Source: Aptenodytes patagonicus
Lineage: Eukaryota > Chordata > Aves > Sphenisciformes > Spheniscidae
Assembly: GCF_965638725.1 (NCBI RefSeq)
Contig: NC_134982.1
Span: 82,288,155-82,352,154 of the forward strand
Length of the DNA: 64,000 bases
Direction of reading: 5' to 3'
The number at the start of each line of letters is the position of its first letter. Position 1 is the first letter of the stretch. The notes beneath the pieces are model-generated. The model ran no database searches. It was given only the letters and a program-made list of their open reading frames with translations, and was not told the origin of the DNA. The position numbers and the translations under genes are program-made. Positions 48,218-62,200 of this stretch are shown piece by piece.

Positions 48218-48818
48218 TGTGCTGGTTTTGGCTGGGGTAGAGTTAATTTTCTTCCCAGTAGCTGGTATGGGGCTGTGTTTTGGATTTGTGCTGGAAACAG
48301 TGTTGATAACACAGGGATGTTTTCGTTACCGCTGAGCAGTGCTGACACAGAGTCAAGGCCTTTTCTGCTCCTCACCTCACCCCACCAGCAAGCAGGCTGG
48401 GGGTGCACAAGGAGCTGGGAGGGGACACGGCTGGGACAGTTGACCCCAACTGACCCAAGGGATATTCCGCACCATATGACGTCATGCTCAGCACATAAAT
48501 CTGGGGGGAGAAGAAGGAAGGGGGGGACGTTTGGAGTGATGGCGTTTGTCTTCCCAAGTCACCGTTAGGCATGATGAAGCCCTGCTTTCCTGGAGATGGC
48601 TGAACACCTGCCTGCCCATGGGAAGCAGTGAATGGATTCCTTGTTTTCCTTTGCTTGTGTGCACGGCTTTTGCTTTACCTATTAAACCATCTTTATCTCA
48701 ACCCATGGGTTTTCTCACTTTTACCCTTCTGATTCTCTCCCCCATCCCACCGGGGGTGGGAGGGAGTGAGTGAGCAGCTGGGTGGTGCTTAGTTGCCACC
48801 TGAGGTTAAACCACGACA
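48218..48818 (+). mobile_element. Solo LTR, copy 4
   Basis: 601 bp from TGTGCTGG to CACGACA with a perfect 5-bp duplication AGAGC (48213-48217 and 48819-48823). It is very close to copy 1 along most of its length. The promoter element reads CACATAAATC; the ATTAAA signal lies near 48680. No internal retroviral sequence. Confidence 0.94.
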
Positions 48819-48823
48819 AGAGC

Positions 48824-51800
48824 ATTTTATTAACACCAGCTGCTTGATCATTGCAGCCTTTCCCCTTCCTCTCTCCAGAAGGGCAGTCTCCTGCCTTTAG
48901 CTTGGAGGTTAAGTGGGCTGATCAGAGCCACAGAAAGAGCAGCAACACATTTTGTTTGGCCCCATGCTGCCTCTTAGGCTACTGGGTTGCCTCTCAGATG
49001 TCCAGGAGCCAAGCTAGCTGCCCAGAGAGGCAGCAGGCTTAGCTGCAGGTCTCCAGAGACAGTCTGAAGAGTCCATTGGTGTTGGCTGGATGCTTTCCTC
49101 TCTTCCATATCCCTGCCAGTACCATCACATGATCAAGCATCTTCTTGAGAAAAACAGTTTTTCTGCCATGCCTACATGTCTGCAGTGGAAGGCATTTCTT
49201 ATCTATCTTCTCTGACAAAAAAAAAAAGAGCAAGATTTTCAGCCCTGGACATGATTTCTCATTGTTTTCTTCCAGCTAAAGCTGGTCTTCCCAGTGAAAA
49301 GGGCAGAGAAAAGAGCCCACGATGAAAAGTGCCCAGCTCCACCTCAGCAGGAGTAGCACCACCTCAAATGCTTTTATTTAAAAAGCATCTTCAGGAGCAT
49401 GACTGTTCAGAGACATTCAGTCCCCAACAGATGAGGCAGGGGCAGCTTTCTCTGTCTTACATGCAGGCGGCACAACGCGGCTGGGTTTTCGTCAGGCTCT
49501 GAAGGGATGCGCTGGGTGTCTAATGTGGTTTGGAGGCGATCCTGGTTCCCAGGAAGTGCTGTGGTGTGATGGGCCATGAGAGGACAGTGGGATGGGGAGG
49601 AGAGGTGGGGACCTAGGGTAGGATGAGGGACTGTGGGGAGGATCAGCGAGTGCATTAGCCATTTCTGCCTCTTTGCAAGTGCTTGCCCCTCGGTTTGGCA
49701 GGGCAGGGCAGGACAAGCTGTCTACTTGCTCTGAACAGCAGCTTTCCACAGTCTGAAACTCACCAAGCTCTTATCCTTGAAGTTGCACCGTTTTTTCTTC
49801 TCAACAATGAGCATGTTTTTCACTCCCAGATGCAGTTTTCTGTCACAAAATATTAATCAAGGCTTTTCAAGAAACTGAAAAGCTTTGTTCCAGTTACAAC
49901 CGTAACTTCAAAAATGTGAAGCCTAAGAGAAAGGGTCAGCTTTAGCCTCACTCCTTGAAAATCCTGCATTCAACCAGTCTGAAACCACAGCCTGTGAAAT
50001 GAGGTGCGGAGTTGTTACAAATCCTGCCCCTAATCAGTGAGCCGTGGAGCAGAGGTTCGTAGCTCTAAGTCTGAGCACTAAACAAAAATAGCTGTGGTCC
50101 AGCACCCACATCCCTGGGGGCAAAATGACGTCTTTGTGAATATGGGAACAATATGCTGTCCTTGTTGTATTTTACCTTACACAGAAATATTCCTCCAACA
50201 GTATGGCTGCTTTTCAGAGTAAAGGAACTGTGATACTAAAGACAAACATTCAGGCCCAAGGGAGAGCAGACAGAAAAGAAGAAAAAGTGGAAATTGTGGA
50301 GAACCCGAATTCAAAAACACCACGCAAATGTCCTCCAACCTAGACACGTGTTGCTCTGCAGTTATCTCTAAAAATGCCTTGTGCTTGGTAGGTTTGTCCT
50401 GTAGAAGATGGTATGTCCCTGGAGGGGACTGTCTGTCTTTCTGACTTTCAGGTCTGTCTTTCCTTTCCAGGTATCAGTGAAAATCCTTAAGCCTATTCCC
50501 AAAGCAGCATACCCTCAGCATTAATGTTCCTCCATTTCAAATGCGCTTCTGTTTCATTGGCTTGAGGTGACTTGGCTCCGTGCACAATACAAGAAAGAAT
50601 TTTAAATCCGGCTGTTCATCTCGTGGATCCCTTTTGTTATCGTGGCTGTTGCCTGTAGTGCCGGCTGGGAATTTTTAAGGGTTGAAATGATTTCTCTAAA
50701 CACTTACAGTAAAACTGATGCTCTGCCAAAATCACTCGAGACCTCTGTCCCTTGGATATGCCATGCAGCCTCTTAAATTTTGCAAGAACTCCATAGTGAC
50801 AATTAAAAAGGTAGAGAATTACACTTACTATCTTGCAGTGGCATTGCGAAGATTAATGGACCACCGCCACAGGGGAAGTGATAGCATAAACCTCTCCGAA
50901 GGCAGATTTTTTTCATGTAATTAAGATGATCAGGAAAACTTCAGTTCTTCTGAAAATCTGCATAGTGAATTACATAAAACCGTTGTAGGAATTTGCATGG
51001 AAGTAGCTGTAGCATCATACTCAAGTAGTGTCTGAATACATCTTTGGCTATGTTTCTTCGGCTAACCGCTAAAAATAATTTCTTAGGCAATGTTGTAACG
51101 CACTTCGTCGTTGTCAATTGTGCAAAGGCGCAATCGCGGTGGCGGGGAGCGGGGCCGTGCCGCCCTGCAGCCGGGTTTTGGGTTGGTTCGGAGCAGGACA
51201 GCCCCCTGGTGAGCGCCTCCGACCACTGCAGCTCCCCGGCCGGGAGGAGGTTTTTCAGTGCAGGTGCAGAGATTGAAATAGCATCATTCCCCCCGTCTTT
51301 TTCTTCCTGGATAATCAGGCCATGCTATATGACCACAGTCACCCCGTCAGAAGGTGTTGGTCATTTTATTTGTCGACCTGTTATGGAAAAATATATGACC
51401 TGTTGCTAAGGGACTTAGTTTTCCAGCTACTGCTGACGTCCTTCCAGACACATGAACTGCGTTTGAACAAGCTTTTTAGAAAGACATAAAGGCAGGTACA
51501 AGAGTGAGCTGCTGATGCCAGCCAGGGTCTTGCAAGCCGTTCCAGGCAGAGGCAGCCATCATCTCTGTGAGCCCCACCGAAATCAGAAGGTTACTGGTCC
51601 GGGACACTGCAAACCACTTATGCGAACAGATGACATTGAGCCGGAGGCTACTGCTATGCCGTCAGCTTCAGCGGTACCTGATTTCAGCAGGAACCTTCAC
51701 TTTACATGCAAGGTGTGAGGGATCTGGGCTTGGAGCTGGGATCTCACTCATTTTTCTTCTCTACTTCCAAACTCAAAAGTGAGTTAATGGTTGCAATTAT

Positions 51801-53520
51801 TAATGAAAGTTTTGTGGCCCATTAGGAAGCCTAATGTCCAAATTATTCTGTGTTACTAAAGTCTCATTGCTTCCAGGACACACTGCAAGACTGTCTGGGA
51901 ATTTCAAAGGAAACGCAGGTAACATTTCTGAGGTGAGTTATGGAGAACGCCTGGTGCAGGAGAGCATCTACAGCGCTGAAGGACAGACACTGATACACCA
52001 CCAAGACCAGCCTCTCTCCAAGGGCCCCTCTAGAGAGGGGGTGGGACCTTAGCCCCAACCTAATGGTGCCAATCTCGTCGCCTAATTCCGTGTGTCCCCC
52101 CAGATCTCCCAGCAGGAGACCTGAGACCCATGAAAGGCTCCTGCCATGTGGGACGAGGTGCCACCTCCACTAATGGGGAGGCAAATGGCAGGGGCTCTGT
52201 GTGGAGACCTGAGTTTTTTAGCGTGATGTGAGCTGGGACAAGCAAAGTGCCATTGCCAGGGTGCAGCAAGGGCTGCTCCCTAAGGGCCAGGGAGATGTCC
52301 CACAGCCCCTGAGCATGGCGAGCAGGGACTGAGGGCCTGGGCTGGGCTGAAGTGGGGCCCTGGGAAATGGGCAGGGGTGGGGGAGGCTGGTCAGGGACAT
52401 GAGAGCCCATTAGTGTCCACGAGGGCTCTGACAGCTCTCTCTTGATCTCATGTTGTTTTCTGAAGAGTTCACTTTCTTCCTACCCTTATCCCTGGAGGAA
52501 GCAACATCTTCAGTTCCCTGTCCTTAATAAATGCACAGAAAGATTGGGGCTAATCGATACCTGAGTCTGATTAGCCCTTTTTGGTCTCCCTAAGATTCTC
52601 ATGATGCAGGGGACCTTCACTGCTTCAGTTAAATATTAGGGATGTAGAAGTTTTCTTTAGGTCATACATTTTATGACACATCTTTGAATTTCCAATAAAT
52701 TACATAAAAACTCATGAGACATCACTGAATTGCTAGACTAGCCCTAGTTTTGTAGGAGCTGCTTTGTAAGAGCAGTTACAGAACAATCTGAAATTAATTC
52801 CAGTAGGTGAAGCTCAAATAAATTTTGTTGCTATTGACCTTCTACATCCAATGACCTGGAAAAGTGGCCTCCCTTGCTTGTATTAAAATTCTACAAACAA
52901 AACAGCTTCATTAGGTCAATTAATTTGCATACATATGTTAAGAAGAAGACTTCACTGTGGGGGAGGAAAAATTCAGCTGAAAAATCAATCCCAAATTCAA
53001 GGCATTCAAGGGAACCAAGGGAATCAATCCCAAATTCATGTTAATTTATGGACTGCTTCTCTGACATCCATTTATCTAAACTTCATCTAGATTTGTTTTT
53101 CTGTTCGTAGCTAGGGGCATTATTTGTTCTTAACCAGCTTGCCATACACCAGCAAGAGTATTACACCATACACCAGCTCTGTATTACCAGCAGAGCTTGC
53201 ATAAACTCCTAGGACTGAGACTTATAAAGCATCTCAGATTGCAAATTAACAGGATAATTCCAAAAGATTCAATGTACTTAGGGCTACGACCTTTGCAAAT
53301 CAACAACACCCCACTCCAGGCAGCCCATGGCATATTCTGACGTTTTCAAAACTCTCTCAGTTGCGAAGCCTGCCCTGGTGCTCTGTGGCTGTGCAAGGGA
53401 CTGAGACATGTTCTTGCTAGTGCAATATTCATACAGCGTACTGTGAAGAATAATAATAGCACCACCATTACCACTGCAGCCACAGTGACCTTCTAGACTT
53501 AAAATTTCTTCTCAATAACC
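48824..53520. other. Intergenic sequence
   Basis: Unique sequence of mixed composition, GC-richer patches near 49.4-49.7, 51.1-51.3 and 52.0-52.4 kb. No recognised genes. A 17-bp direct repeat (AATCAATCCCAAATTCA) occurs at 52983 and 53022. Confidence 0.55.
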
Positions 53521-53527
53521 TGAGAAA

Positions 53528-53797
53528 ATGCCTCTTGTGGAACCACTGATCTGTGCGGCCAACAACTATGCAAACCCCCAGCTGCTGTCTGATGCCTACC
53601 TGGGAGGTTGTGATGTTGGTGAATGTCATGCAATGCTGATTAAAGACAATTATGTTGTCTCCTTGACTGGCAAGTGGAGAACAAGAAAAATATTTGATAA
53701 TTTCAAACTCTTAGCACCTGTTGCAGCTTGGTTGGTCTTCAGGAAAGCTGAGGTTCAGGTACTAAAGCAACGAGGAATGATACTGCTGAAGTTGTAG
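53528..53797 (+). other. Unexplained 89-codon open frame
   Basis: ATG-initiated frame reading MPLVEPLICAANNYANPQ ... DAYLGGCDVGECHAMLI ... KLLAPVAAWLVFRKAEVQV. The codon use looks coding-like, with other frames interrupted, but there is no splice context or recognised family. It could be a retrocopy fragment or chance. Confidence 0.15.
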
Positions 53798-53899
53798 TGT
53801 TAGTACACTCCTGTCTGGTTGTGGTTACATGCAGAAGCATAGAAAAATAGATGCACTAGACAAGAAGAAATTCCACTAAGACTATTAATCTAGATAAGA

Positions 53900-53923
53900 T
53901 ATATTCCTTACATAAGGAATATA
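53900..53923. repeat. Perfect 11-bp inverted repeat with 2-nt loop
   Basis: TATATTCCTTA and TAAGGAATATA flank CA. A near-continuous palindrome of unknown significance. Confidence 0.8.
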
Positions 53924-56900
53924 GAGTATTAAGTACTATGTTCTTCCATGGTAAAATCTGGCAAAAATTTGTAAAATCATTCAGTTTCATTTGTAGCAGT
54001 CTTGAGGCTCCAGAGTACCAATACCTCCTTCCACTTCTCTTGTAATCAGTTTGGTCACTGAGGGAGCCAAATTATCACTTCAAACAGATGTTGTCCAGTC
54101 AAAAATTTCTGGGGCTCCTTCCCACAGTGCTGTGCTCAATACATTCAATACATTTTTTTTTTTTTTAAACATCTCAACATAATCCAGTCAAAGCTTATTT
54201 TCTATCACATACTTAAAATCCTGATTCCTCAAAGGGCAGATACATAAAAGTTTTCTGTATGTTTCACAGAACAGCAGCAGTCATAAAAAAGTTCTGTTAG
54301 GTGCTAATTTGCTTCCAAGTCATGTATTCTGACTAATTTTCTGTTTAATATCTGTTAATAGACCTTAGCAGAAAGCTAGCTTGGCTGGGGCCAGTGTATA
54401 ATCATGCCAAAACTGTGACAAATGGTATTTAAAATTAACAGGTATAATTTAACTTCCTGATTCTGGAGACAGATCATTATTTACACATTGGCTATATCCA
54501 AATACAGTAAAACATTGTATAATATGAAAAGGATCCTAAACTTTCAAAGATAATGCGTGTTTTTTTTTTCTCTTTCAGGCAGTTTGCCTCATACTAATGG
54601 GTATTTCTCAACAATACTGGAGGCTTCATCATGTCACTTGGGTTAAGAGGGTGGTTGTGGGTAGACAGCCATCTTTCTGTGGAGGACAGATGTGCCTCTG
54701 ACAATGCCTCACAGGTGGTTTTAAATACAATAATCATCTCCATAGGCTTGCCTGGGTCAAGACTGAAAATGTGAGGCAATATACCCATGGCACTTTCACA
54801 GGTGGACCTGTTGTCTCTGGAGCTGGCAGGAGACACTTCTTTCCTCCAAAAGGTACCTGATTTCAATACCTTTTCCGCAGTCTCTGCCTGAAGCCACTCT
54901 TACTTGCAACATGGTACTGGGAAGGTAATATCATCAAGAAAAAAGATATCATTAGTTTTCACCCACGCATTCAGATGCTTACAGTCTTTTATGTGAAACA
55001 AGGAAAGAGCAAGACCCAGCTCAATATCTCCTATGCTCTTCCACAAGCTTTATGATTTTTTATCTCTTTTAAAAGCTTTTTAGCAGTTACAGGGAGACTG
55101 AGTTCTCTTGTCAGGTTGGTTTTTGTTGAGTCTTCAGTCTTGTAAAAACCTGCTCAGCTATTCTCCTTTCATCCCAGGATACCAGGACTGATCAAGTCTG
55201 AGAGTATGAAGTCTTGCTCAGATACATGCAGTAGTTTTCTTAGTATGGACTGCTCTTCAAAGGATCCTAGAACCAAACTGTAGCAATAAGCTTTTAATGA
55301 TTTCTTTAAAACCGGGTAATTTCCCTGCAAAGCCTATTTTCTTCTTTCAGACTAGGAAATAAATAAATAAATAATGGCAAACCTGTCTATATTTATTATG
55401 GTTTACATTGTCTATCCTAGGCCCCTGTGTTGTTTTTCTACTGCGCAAAAATGCATACAAGATTCATGTTTCAGCAGGAGTCATCAGGATGTCCCAAAAT
55501 GCAGGTTTTCTGCTGTCTAGATTGGAGGTGTGTGGTGAGGTAACTGCCTTCTCCTCGGAGAAAACTGCTTTATAAGGAGGTGCTGACACAGGGTTGAAAA
55601 CTTACAGAAAATTTCTGTAAAACAGCAACAAGAAATCTGCCAGACTGTCCTTATCCCCAAGGACTTTATTGTGAACATAGTGTCTTTGTTTCTCCTTATC
55701 ACCTTGGTCCTTATCACTGAGGACTTTAATGTGGACATACTGTCTTTGTGTCTTCAGGTCTGTATTTCAGATTCAATACTCCATGAAGATTTGTTGATGG
55801 GGAAATTACTTGAACATCATTAGCTGTGGACTCAGCCTTGTGGCCATGAACAATTTTCTATTGTCTTTTATGGGAGCAGGGTGACACATAGGAAAGCAAG
55901 CATATGGTGCAAAGATCCCACATCCACGTAAACAATCAGAAAAGCCTTAAGAGTAATTGGAGCTTGAAAAAAACCAGAGACACTTGCCATAAAATGGTAT
56001 ACAAGAGTAGATTTGCTAGGGTGTTCTTCAGGGTTTCCAGAAGATATCCATTCCTTGAGTAGAAGATGCGTCTGGTAAAACGTTACATTCTCTTCCCACC
56101 ACTGCATTTTCTCTGTAACATTGCTCTATAATTTTTTGAAAGCTAATGAAACTGCTGCTGATATCAGCATTGGAAATTCAGACACACCATCATTTTATCT
56201 GAAGACTGGCATTTATTTATTATTTTTAGGACATTTTCACTTTGTTTTTTCTTAACTCTGAATGTAGAAACTTTTAAAGAGACAAACATGGACTCTGCCA
56301 CAGAAATGAAACAATTTCTCTCTTCTGACTAATCAAATCAGAGACAGGGCAGGAACGGACTGTGGCTCTAATCTGTATGAGAAGTGAGACCAGTTATGGA
56401 TATTTATCTATTTGTATTTTCCTGGAGTCCTCCAGAGGTGCCACGCACAATCAGGTCCCCATTGTGCTGTACATTGCAGCAACACCAAGTAGAAGATAGT
56501 ACATGTTGGTTAGAAGGTCAGTTACTTTCTATAGTCTATGAGTCTTTTGTCCCTGTCCAGAAGTGTTTATATTGACTAACTAATTTGTCCACCTCTGTGT
56601 CCAAATGACTGTCTTCAGGCAAGATTTACTCATTGTTTTGCTCTGTCCCATGTTCCAGAGAAGGAAACCTACCCAGAGTGCTAAAATCGCCTGGCACCCA
56701 CCCTCCTTTGGGGCAGGATTGGAACCAGCTGGTGTGGCTTGTGGGAGAGACCAGGCAGGAGAAGTGGACAAGGCAACTGGGACCTGCAGAGCTTCAAGAT
56801 GTCTTATGGTTAACCTCCAAAAGCTGATCTGAGAGCTGCCCTCCCCTGGTAGAGCCACCAAGTAAGGGATGAGCACCTCCCCTAGCCCAAGGGGGTTGAA

Positions 56901-59030
56901 ATACATCCCTTTGTGAACACAGAGGAATTTCGTCTGCCTGTTGTAAACAAAACACTTGAGAACATCCCCCATCAACCTCTGCTTGTGTGCTGAAACAAGA
57001 CCTCTGGAAGAAAAGTAGGCAGCTTTTAAGTATTTCAACAGGCAATGGAGTTATTTCTAGTCTAAGCTTTGCAGTCCAGCATGCTGAAAAAAAAAATCCG
57101 TGAAGAAATCTGAGTGGTAAGGTGTTTTGGGCCTATCTTGTAGCCGCAGTGTTCATACACCCTCATTGTGGCTTCTCATAGCCAACAGGATTTTATTTTA
57201 AAAAGTTTATTTTCACGTATCAGCCTTGTCTATTTCTATCTGGTAGGTGTCCATGCTTATCAAATGCCACAGTCGCTTTTAACCTGCCCAAAGGCACTCT
57301 AGATAGGAATGTCAGTTTTATTCTGAAAAAATGGCATAGGAACTCAGGTTTATGCACCTTTCCTTTTATCAGGTGGGCAGCTGGACCGTGTGCATTGAGG
57401 CAAGAAAACACCACTGTGAGTTGGGGATACACACAGAAAGGTGGCAAGTTCCTGCTCTGTACAAATGGGATGAGACTCTACTTGGTGTCCTACTACCATT
57501 TTCTAGGTCCCTTGAATCACCAGCAGGGAGACAGGGAAGAAATGAACTCAGGAGAGGAGCAAAAATGTTTGTGAGTCTGAAGACACCTTCATTCCCTGCC
57601 CAGGAAAAAGCTGCTGCCACCCCATTCCTGCCTTGCCTCATCAGTCCTAGACTTTTCCTCTGCCACAGCAACTGTTTGACTGCCCTTGTTGAATCCAATT
57701 TTAGGAAAAACCCAGATAAAACATATACTGCCTTATAAAGAGGCTTTACTTGAGTGTGCATAATACTTCGGTCTGTTGAGTCAGATTCTCAGCTGATGTG
57801 TAATCAATTTTAGATGATGTACGTGCTGCTTAGCCTTGTTTATTCTTGCCACTTCTGGCCTCATACTCATTTAAAATATAGGAATCTAACTAACTGAAAT
57901 ACCGGAAAAGCCAGTGGGGATCTCTCCAGGAATTTAGTGGGCTTTGGAGTTGGCACGAGTGGGTCAGACCGGTGGTCTATTTTCCCCCCTCCACCAGCGG
58001 TGGATAGCAAGGGAGTCTGGGATTAGATGAAACTTGGGGTGACCCCAGCAGTCTGTGCCGTGCAGTACATCCGAGGGGAGTCCTGCCCGACCTCCCGTGG
58101 AGGCACAGCCTGTGCCCTCCGGCAGGAAGGGGGGAGGAGCCTTTTGCTCCGTGTTTGCTGAGGAGCTTAGTTTTTCTCTCTGCCCATCTCACTCCCTCTC
58201 TTTACTTGTTCAGCTTGGTTTCTCGCAATATGATCTTCCCCTCCTGGCTGTCAGTCAAGAAGACTGGCATCTGCCTTGTGCAGAACGGCTCCCTTAATTA
58301 TCCCCAGGAGCATCCCGCTTGTGGTCTTTTTCCCTTTTCTGTCTCCTCCTGCAGACGGCTGGTGAGAGCCTTCCTTCTGTTCATTTTTGCTTGTGCCCTT
58401 GTCATACGATTCCTACCTGACCTTTTCCATAGCTGCTCACCAGTGACACTCGAGTAACCCAGAGCCCACCCCTTGGTGGACCACCTTACAGGGCAATGAG
58501 GAATTTTCTCCCGTCTGCCTCCTGCTCTCTTCCCCCTCCTTCTTTTCCTCCCAACATTTCTTGAACTCTGAGAGGTTTTATAGTTAACAAGCCTGAGCAC
58601 TGCTGCTGTCTGCCCTCCCGTAGATTTATTCCTTGGGGTCTGCACTTCCCCTCTTCGTTCCTTGTACTTGTCAGATGTGATTTCCCATGGTCCCTTACAG
58701 AGACGATGGAAAGCAGAGGCGCGATCACAAGCCTCAGGCGTTCTTCCTCTTTCAGAAGAGGGTCAGGTCAAGGCTGGCTGTGATGAGCATTGCCAGTCTG
58801 ATGAAGGCAATCCGTTTAATAAGGGGATGCAGATGCTTGAGGAGAAGGCAGCTCTTCTACAATCCCAATTTGATACAATTAAAGATGTGGAAAATCTTTT
58901 TCCGCCTCATATCCTGAAAACCTTGTGGCAGATGACTGCATCTCACTGGAGAAGAGATTAAAGGAGGCTATTGTGTGAGAGAAAAGGTCCGGAGTACAGC
59001 ACTGAAAATTACCCAGTGCCTGGGGAGGAG
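53924..59030. other. Intergenic sequence
   Basis: Contains a 14-T run at 54153-54166, an (AAAT)n microsatellite at 55357-55374 and a 60-bp-period duplication at 55.65 kb. ORFs such as 56580-57038 (minus, 152 codons) and 58662-58961 have no recognisable similarity. Confidence 0.55.
55648..55751. repeat. Local direct repeat, 60-bp period
   Basis: A unit starting TCCTTATCCCCAAGGACTTT recurs 60 bp later as TCCTTATCACTGAGGACTTT. Each is about 44 bp and ends in a TGTCTTTGT block, with only a few mismatches. Confidence 0.85.
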
Positions 59031-59215
59031 AAACCACATGAGGAGAACTTTAAAAAGACCAGAACTATTTAATATGGAAAGGCGAACAGGAGGAGGAAGT
59101 ACGATAGTGCGACGTATTTTATTGGAGGGTGTAAAGACAGCCAAACAAGGGATATTTTCTCAAATAAACCTCTTGATCTAAGGACATGGGGTCACTCTGC
59201 AGCATATAAGGGCAA
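59030..59215 (+). mobile_element. Probable ancient CR1/L3-type LINE 3' fragment
   Basis: The pattern (AGAACTATTTAATATGGAAA, then GGCGA, GTACGATAGTG, TATTTTATTGG, and later AAGGACATGGGGTCAC) follows the recalled consensus of old amniote CR1/L3-type LINEs near the end of ORF2: the 'cttggaaaagaggcgac ... tatgatagaggtctataaaat ... aggggtcac' region. It is heavily diverged and would predate the bird-specific CR1 insertions. Identified from memory of the consensus, so moderate certainty. Confidence 0.5.
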
Positions 59216-62200
59216 CATCTTTCAGACAAGTCAGCTGAATTTATTTGTGTCATGCATATGTGTGGTTCACAACGACACAAGGAAATCCAGGCGTGTAAGG
59301 GAATATGACTGCTCTGCCAGGCCTTGTGTGCAGAAAATGAGATTCATGTAGCTGGCTCTCGTTCTGCATGTCCTCAGGGATGGATCCATGCTGAGCATAT
59401 GTGCAGCATGGGGCTACAGTCCTCTTCTCCCTTTTCCCAGATGTGAGCTGGCTATGTCCGGCACGTGGGATGATGGAGCAGGAGAAGGGCTCTGCTACCC
59501 TGCAGATGGAAATACACCATCTGGAAGAGGCCTGTTGCTCCCCTGCCTACGCCTGCATCTCCTCCTCTGTCATGCAGTGTCCTCCTCTCAATGCTGGGGG
59601 AGTATGTGCTTGAGAAGCTGGAGTATATCATCCGCCCATAGTAGGTTGGAGGAGAAAGGACGACAGTCCTCCCTGTTGATACTCCATAGCATCGTATGTG
59701 TGTGTGTGTGCTTGTGTGTGTATAGATCTATTATAGTTCTTTTAGACACAGCGTTGTGTTTTATGATTTCCTTTATGTTGGCAGGTGTGGGACCTCCCTT
59801 GAATTGTAGGCTGCTGTTGAGTTTAAAAGCAGCAATGTCAAATAGAGAAATGTAATGGCTGAAAGAAGCTGCTTGACTTTCTAAGGCTGTGTATAGGTGT
59901 GGGGTATTGCTCTGTAGAAGGCAGACCCTATTATTTGAAGAGACATGATTAAAAAGATCTGGAGACAGATGCAGTTTGCTTAAAGGTAAGAACTGGAGAT
60001 CTTTCCCAGGTCAGTATCTGATGCAGATCTTTACTTCATTCTTAACGTTAACAGTGTGACTACAGTTGCAACAGCTTGATTCTCCTTACGTGTTTTGGTA
60101 GCTTTCTCCACTGTAATGAGCCAATGCTTGTGCCTTGCAGTGAAAGCTGTGCACATCACTTCGTGTGAGAGCTCATCAAAAGTCTTTGCATGGGGATGTG
60201 TGAAGGAAGAGGGGCAGGGCTGATGACACAGGATTTGATTTCCTTCCATTTGCCACTGCAGCTCCCATTCTGCTTACCAGGTTTTTTTCTACAACTGCAA
60301 AAATCTGAATTAGGTTCCGTGTCAGGATCCAAGGGGCTTTCCAGTGCCTGAAAAACAAGGATCTCCGTGGTGGAAGCTCTCTCTGGCAGGTGGCAGCTAC
60401 CCAAATTTTGATCCATACAGGCAGATGTCTGGGAAATAACTGGCCATAAAGATTTTGAAGCTTGGGTCGAAACTGTCCAAAACGTCAGCTTGAGGACTGG
60501 GCTGTCAAAACCAAGCACAGCTACAAAGCTCCCGTTTGCTTTCTTTGCATTTTAACAGATTCCTTCGGGTAGCTCTGGTCACATTGGCTTCTTCTACTAG
60601 CCGCCTGGAAACCCAGAAGCACTCAAATCAAAGTCAAAGTGTCAATGGCAGAGTGTCCCCTGCAGCTATGCGGGCTGTGTTTGGCATGGGTTTATGTCTC
60701 CCCTGGCACAAAACAGATGCCAGAGAGTGGTTCCCCTTCCCCAAATTGCCTCTGACTTCAGGGCCAGACTGTGAAATGTTGACCTTGCCAGGGAAAGCCA
60801 GTGCCGCTCCTTCCATGTCCAAGTCTCTGGATATATTGAGTTGCGTCCTGTGCCTGTGCTGCTGAACAGGACTCGCCAAGGCGCGGACAAGCACAATCTC
60901 TTCTTGGAGGGCTACAGCTGCCTGGGGAGGCTTTCAGAGGACTGGGGAGGGAGCCAGGAAGCACAGATCAGAGTCAGAAAAGTTTGGCACGGTCCCTGGC
61001 TGGGGTCTAAGTGTTCAGTGCAAGGAGGGTTTACCAGCACCGCCTGGAGAAGCACAAAGTCCCATCCCCTCATCACGGCGCTCTCCCGCTCCTCTTTCAG
61101 AGCACAGCTGGGATGTGGGATTCGGTTTAGCAGCAGGGACTGACCAGGCCAGGCTGCAAAGGTGAGCGGCAACCAGAGAGAAATAGCAGAGAAGAAGTTT
61201 GCTGGTGAGAAGGCAAAGGGAGTGCAGACCTGGTAACCGTATAGGGCTGATTCCTGCTTTCCAGCCAGGTCTGCGAGGCATGGCAGGAAAAAGAAATGCC
61301 TTGAGCAGTTGCCTTACAGACATTACAGAGTTATGCTTGCAAACCTGCAGTCCTGCACCTTTTTCCTTCTGTTAACTGCTGTGCATCCACTTGGAAATAC
61401 ATGCTACCTAACCGCTCAGCCCGTCTGAAGGGCCACATCCCCTGACATCTGCAGCTTCGGTGAGAGTCGAGAAACCTTAGGATCTGCAGAATCGCACGCC
61501 TACAGGGGGAGACATGACTAACTCATTATTTGTTAACAGGATTTGATTCACAGACTGCTCTGAAAACAATCCCTTATGGGATTCAATTACCAGCAGTTTT
61601 ACTACATATCAAAGGAAGCATCTGTAAACCCAGAAAATGACTTACAGCTTAAGACACCCGTCTTTAAGTTCCAGAGCTGCTAAATAGTTCAGAAGTCCTC
61701 AGTTCTGAAATACGGAGCCAGGCTGGATTATATTGTGTCATTTACACAATGCTGCGTGGTGGAAGGCATAGACAGTCGGCTGTCTTACATGGTTATGGAA
61801 AGCAGGTGAGACTACAGGAGGACAGAGCCTGTGAAGCGTAAATCCAAATAGTATTTCCAAAGAGTGATTAGAAAGGTCCCAGGAGATGTTGCTGCATTTT
61901 CCATCTTAGAGCAGCTTGAAGACGGCTCACCTCCTTTATGTCTGTATCTAACACTATCCACTGACGATGTTTTGCAGTATGTAACATTTTCTGAATATAC
62001 CCGTAAATTGTGGGTCTGATTTCACTCCAACTGAAGTCAGTGGGAGACATGCAGTCTGTTTAGCAGGAGGTGGATTACCCCTGGCCTCATTAGCATCATT
62101 TTCTTTTACAGCTGTGGACCAGCCTTGCTCTTGCTGTCACGGGAAGGTAAAAATTAAGATGTACTGCATCAGGGTGATCTGCCATACCTTGCATACATTT

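Noticed and set aside
47935..48568. 157-codon minus and 127-codon plus frames
   Set aside because: Same explanation: they overlap LTR copy 4.
56580..57038. 152-codon minus frame
   Set aside because: Several frames on both strands are open at once here and the product shows no recognisable domain.
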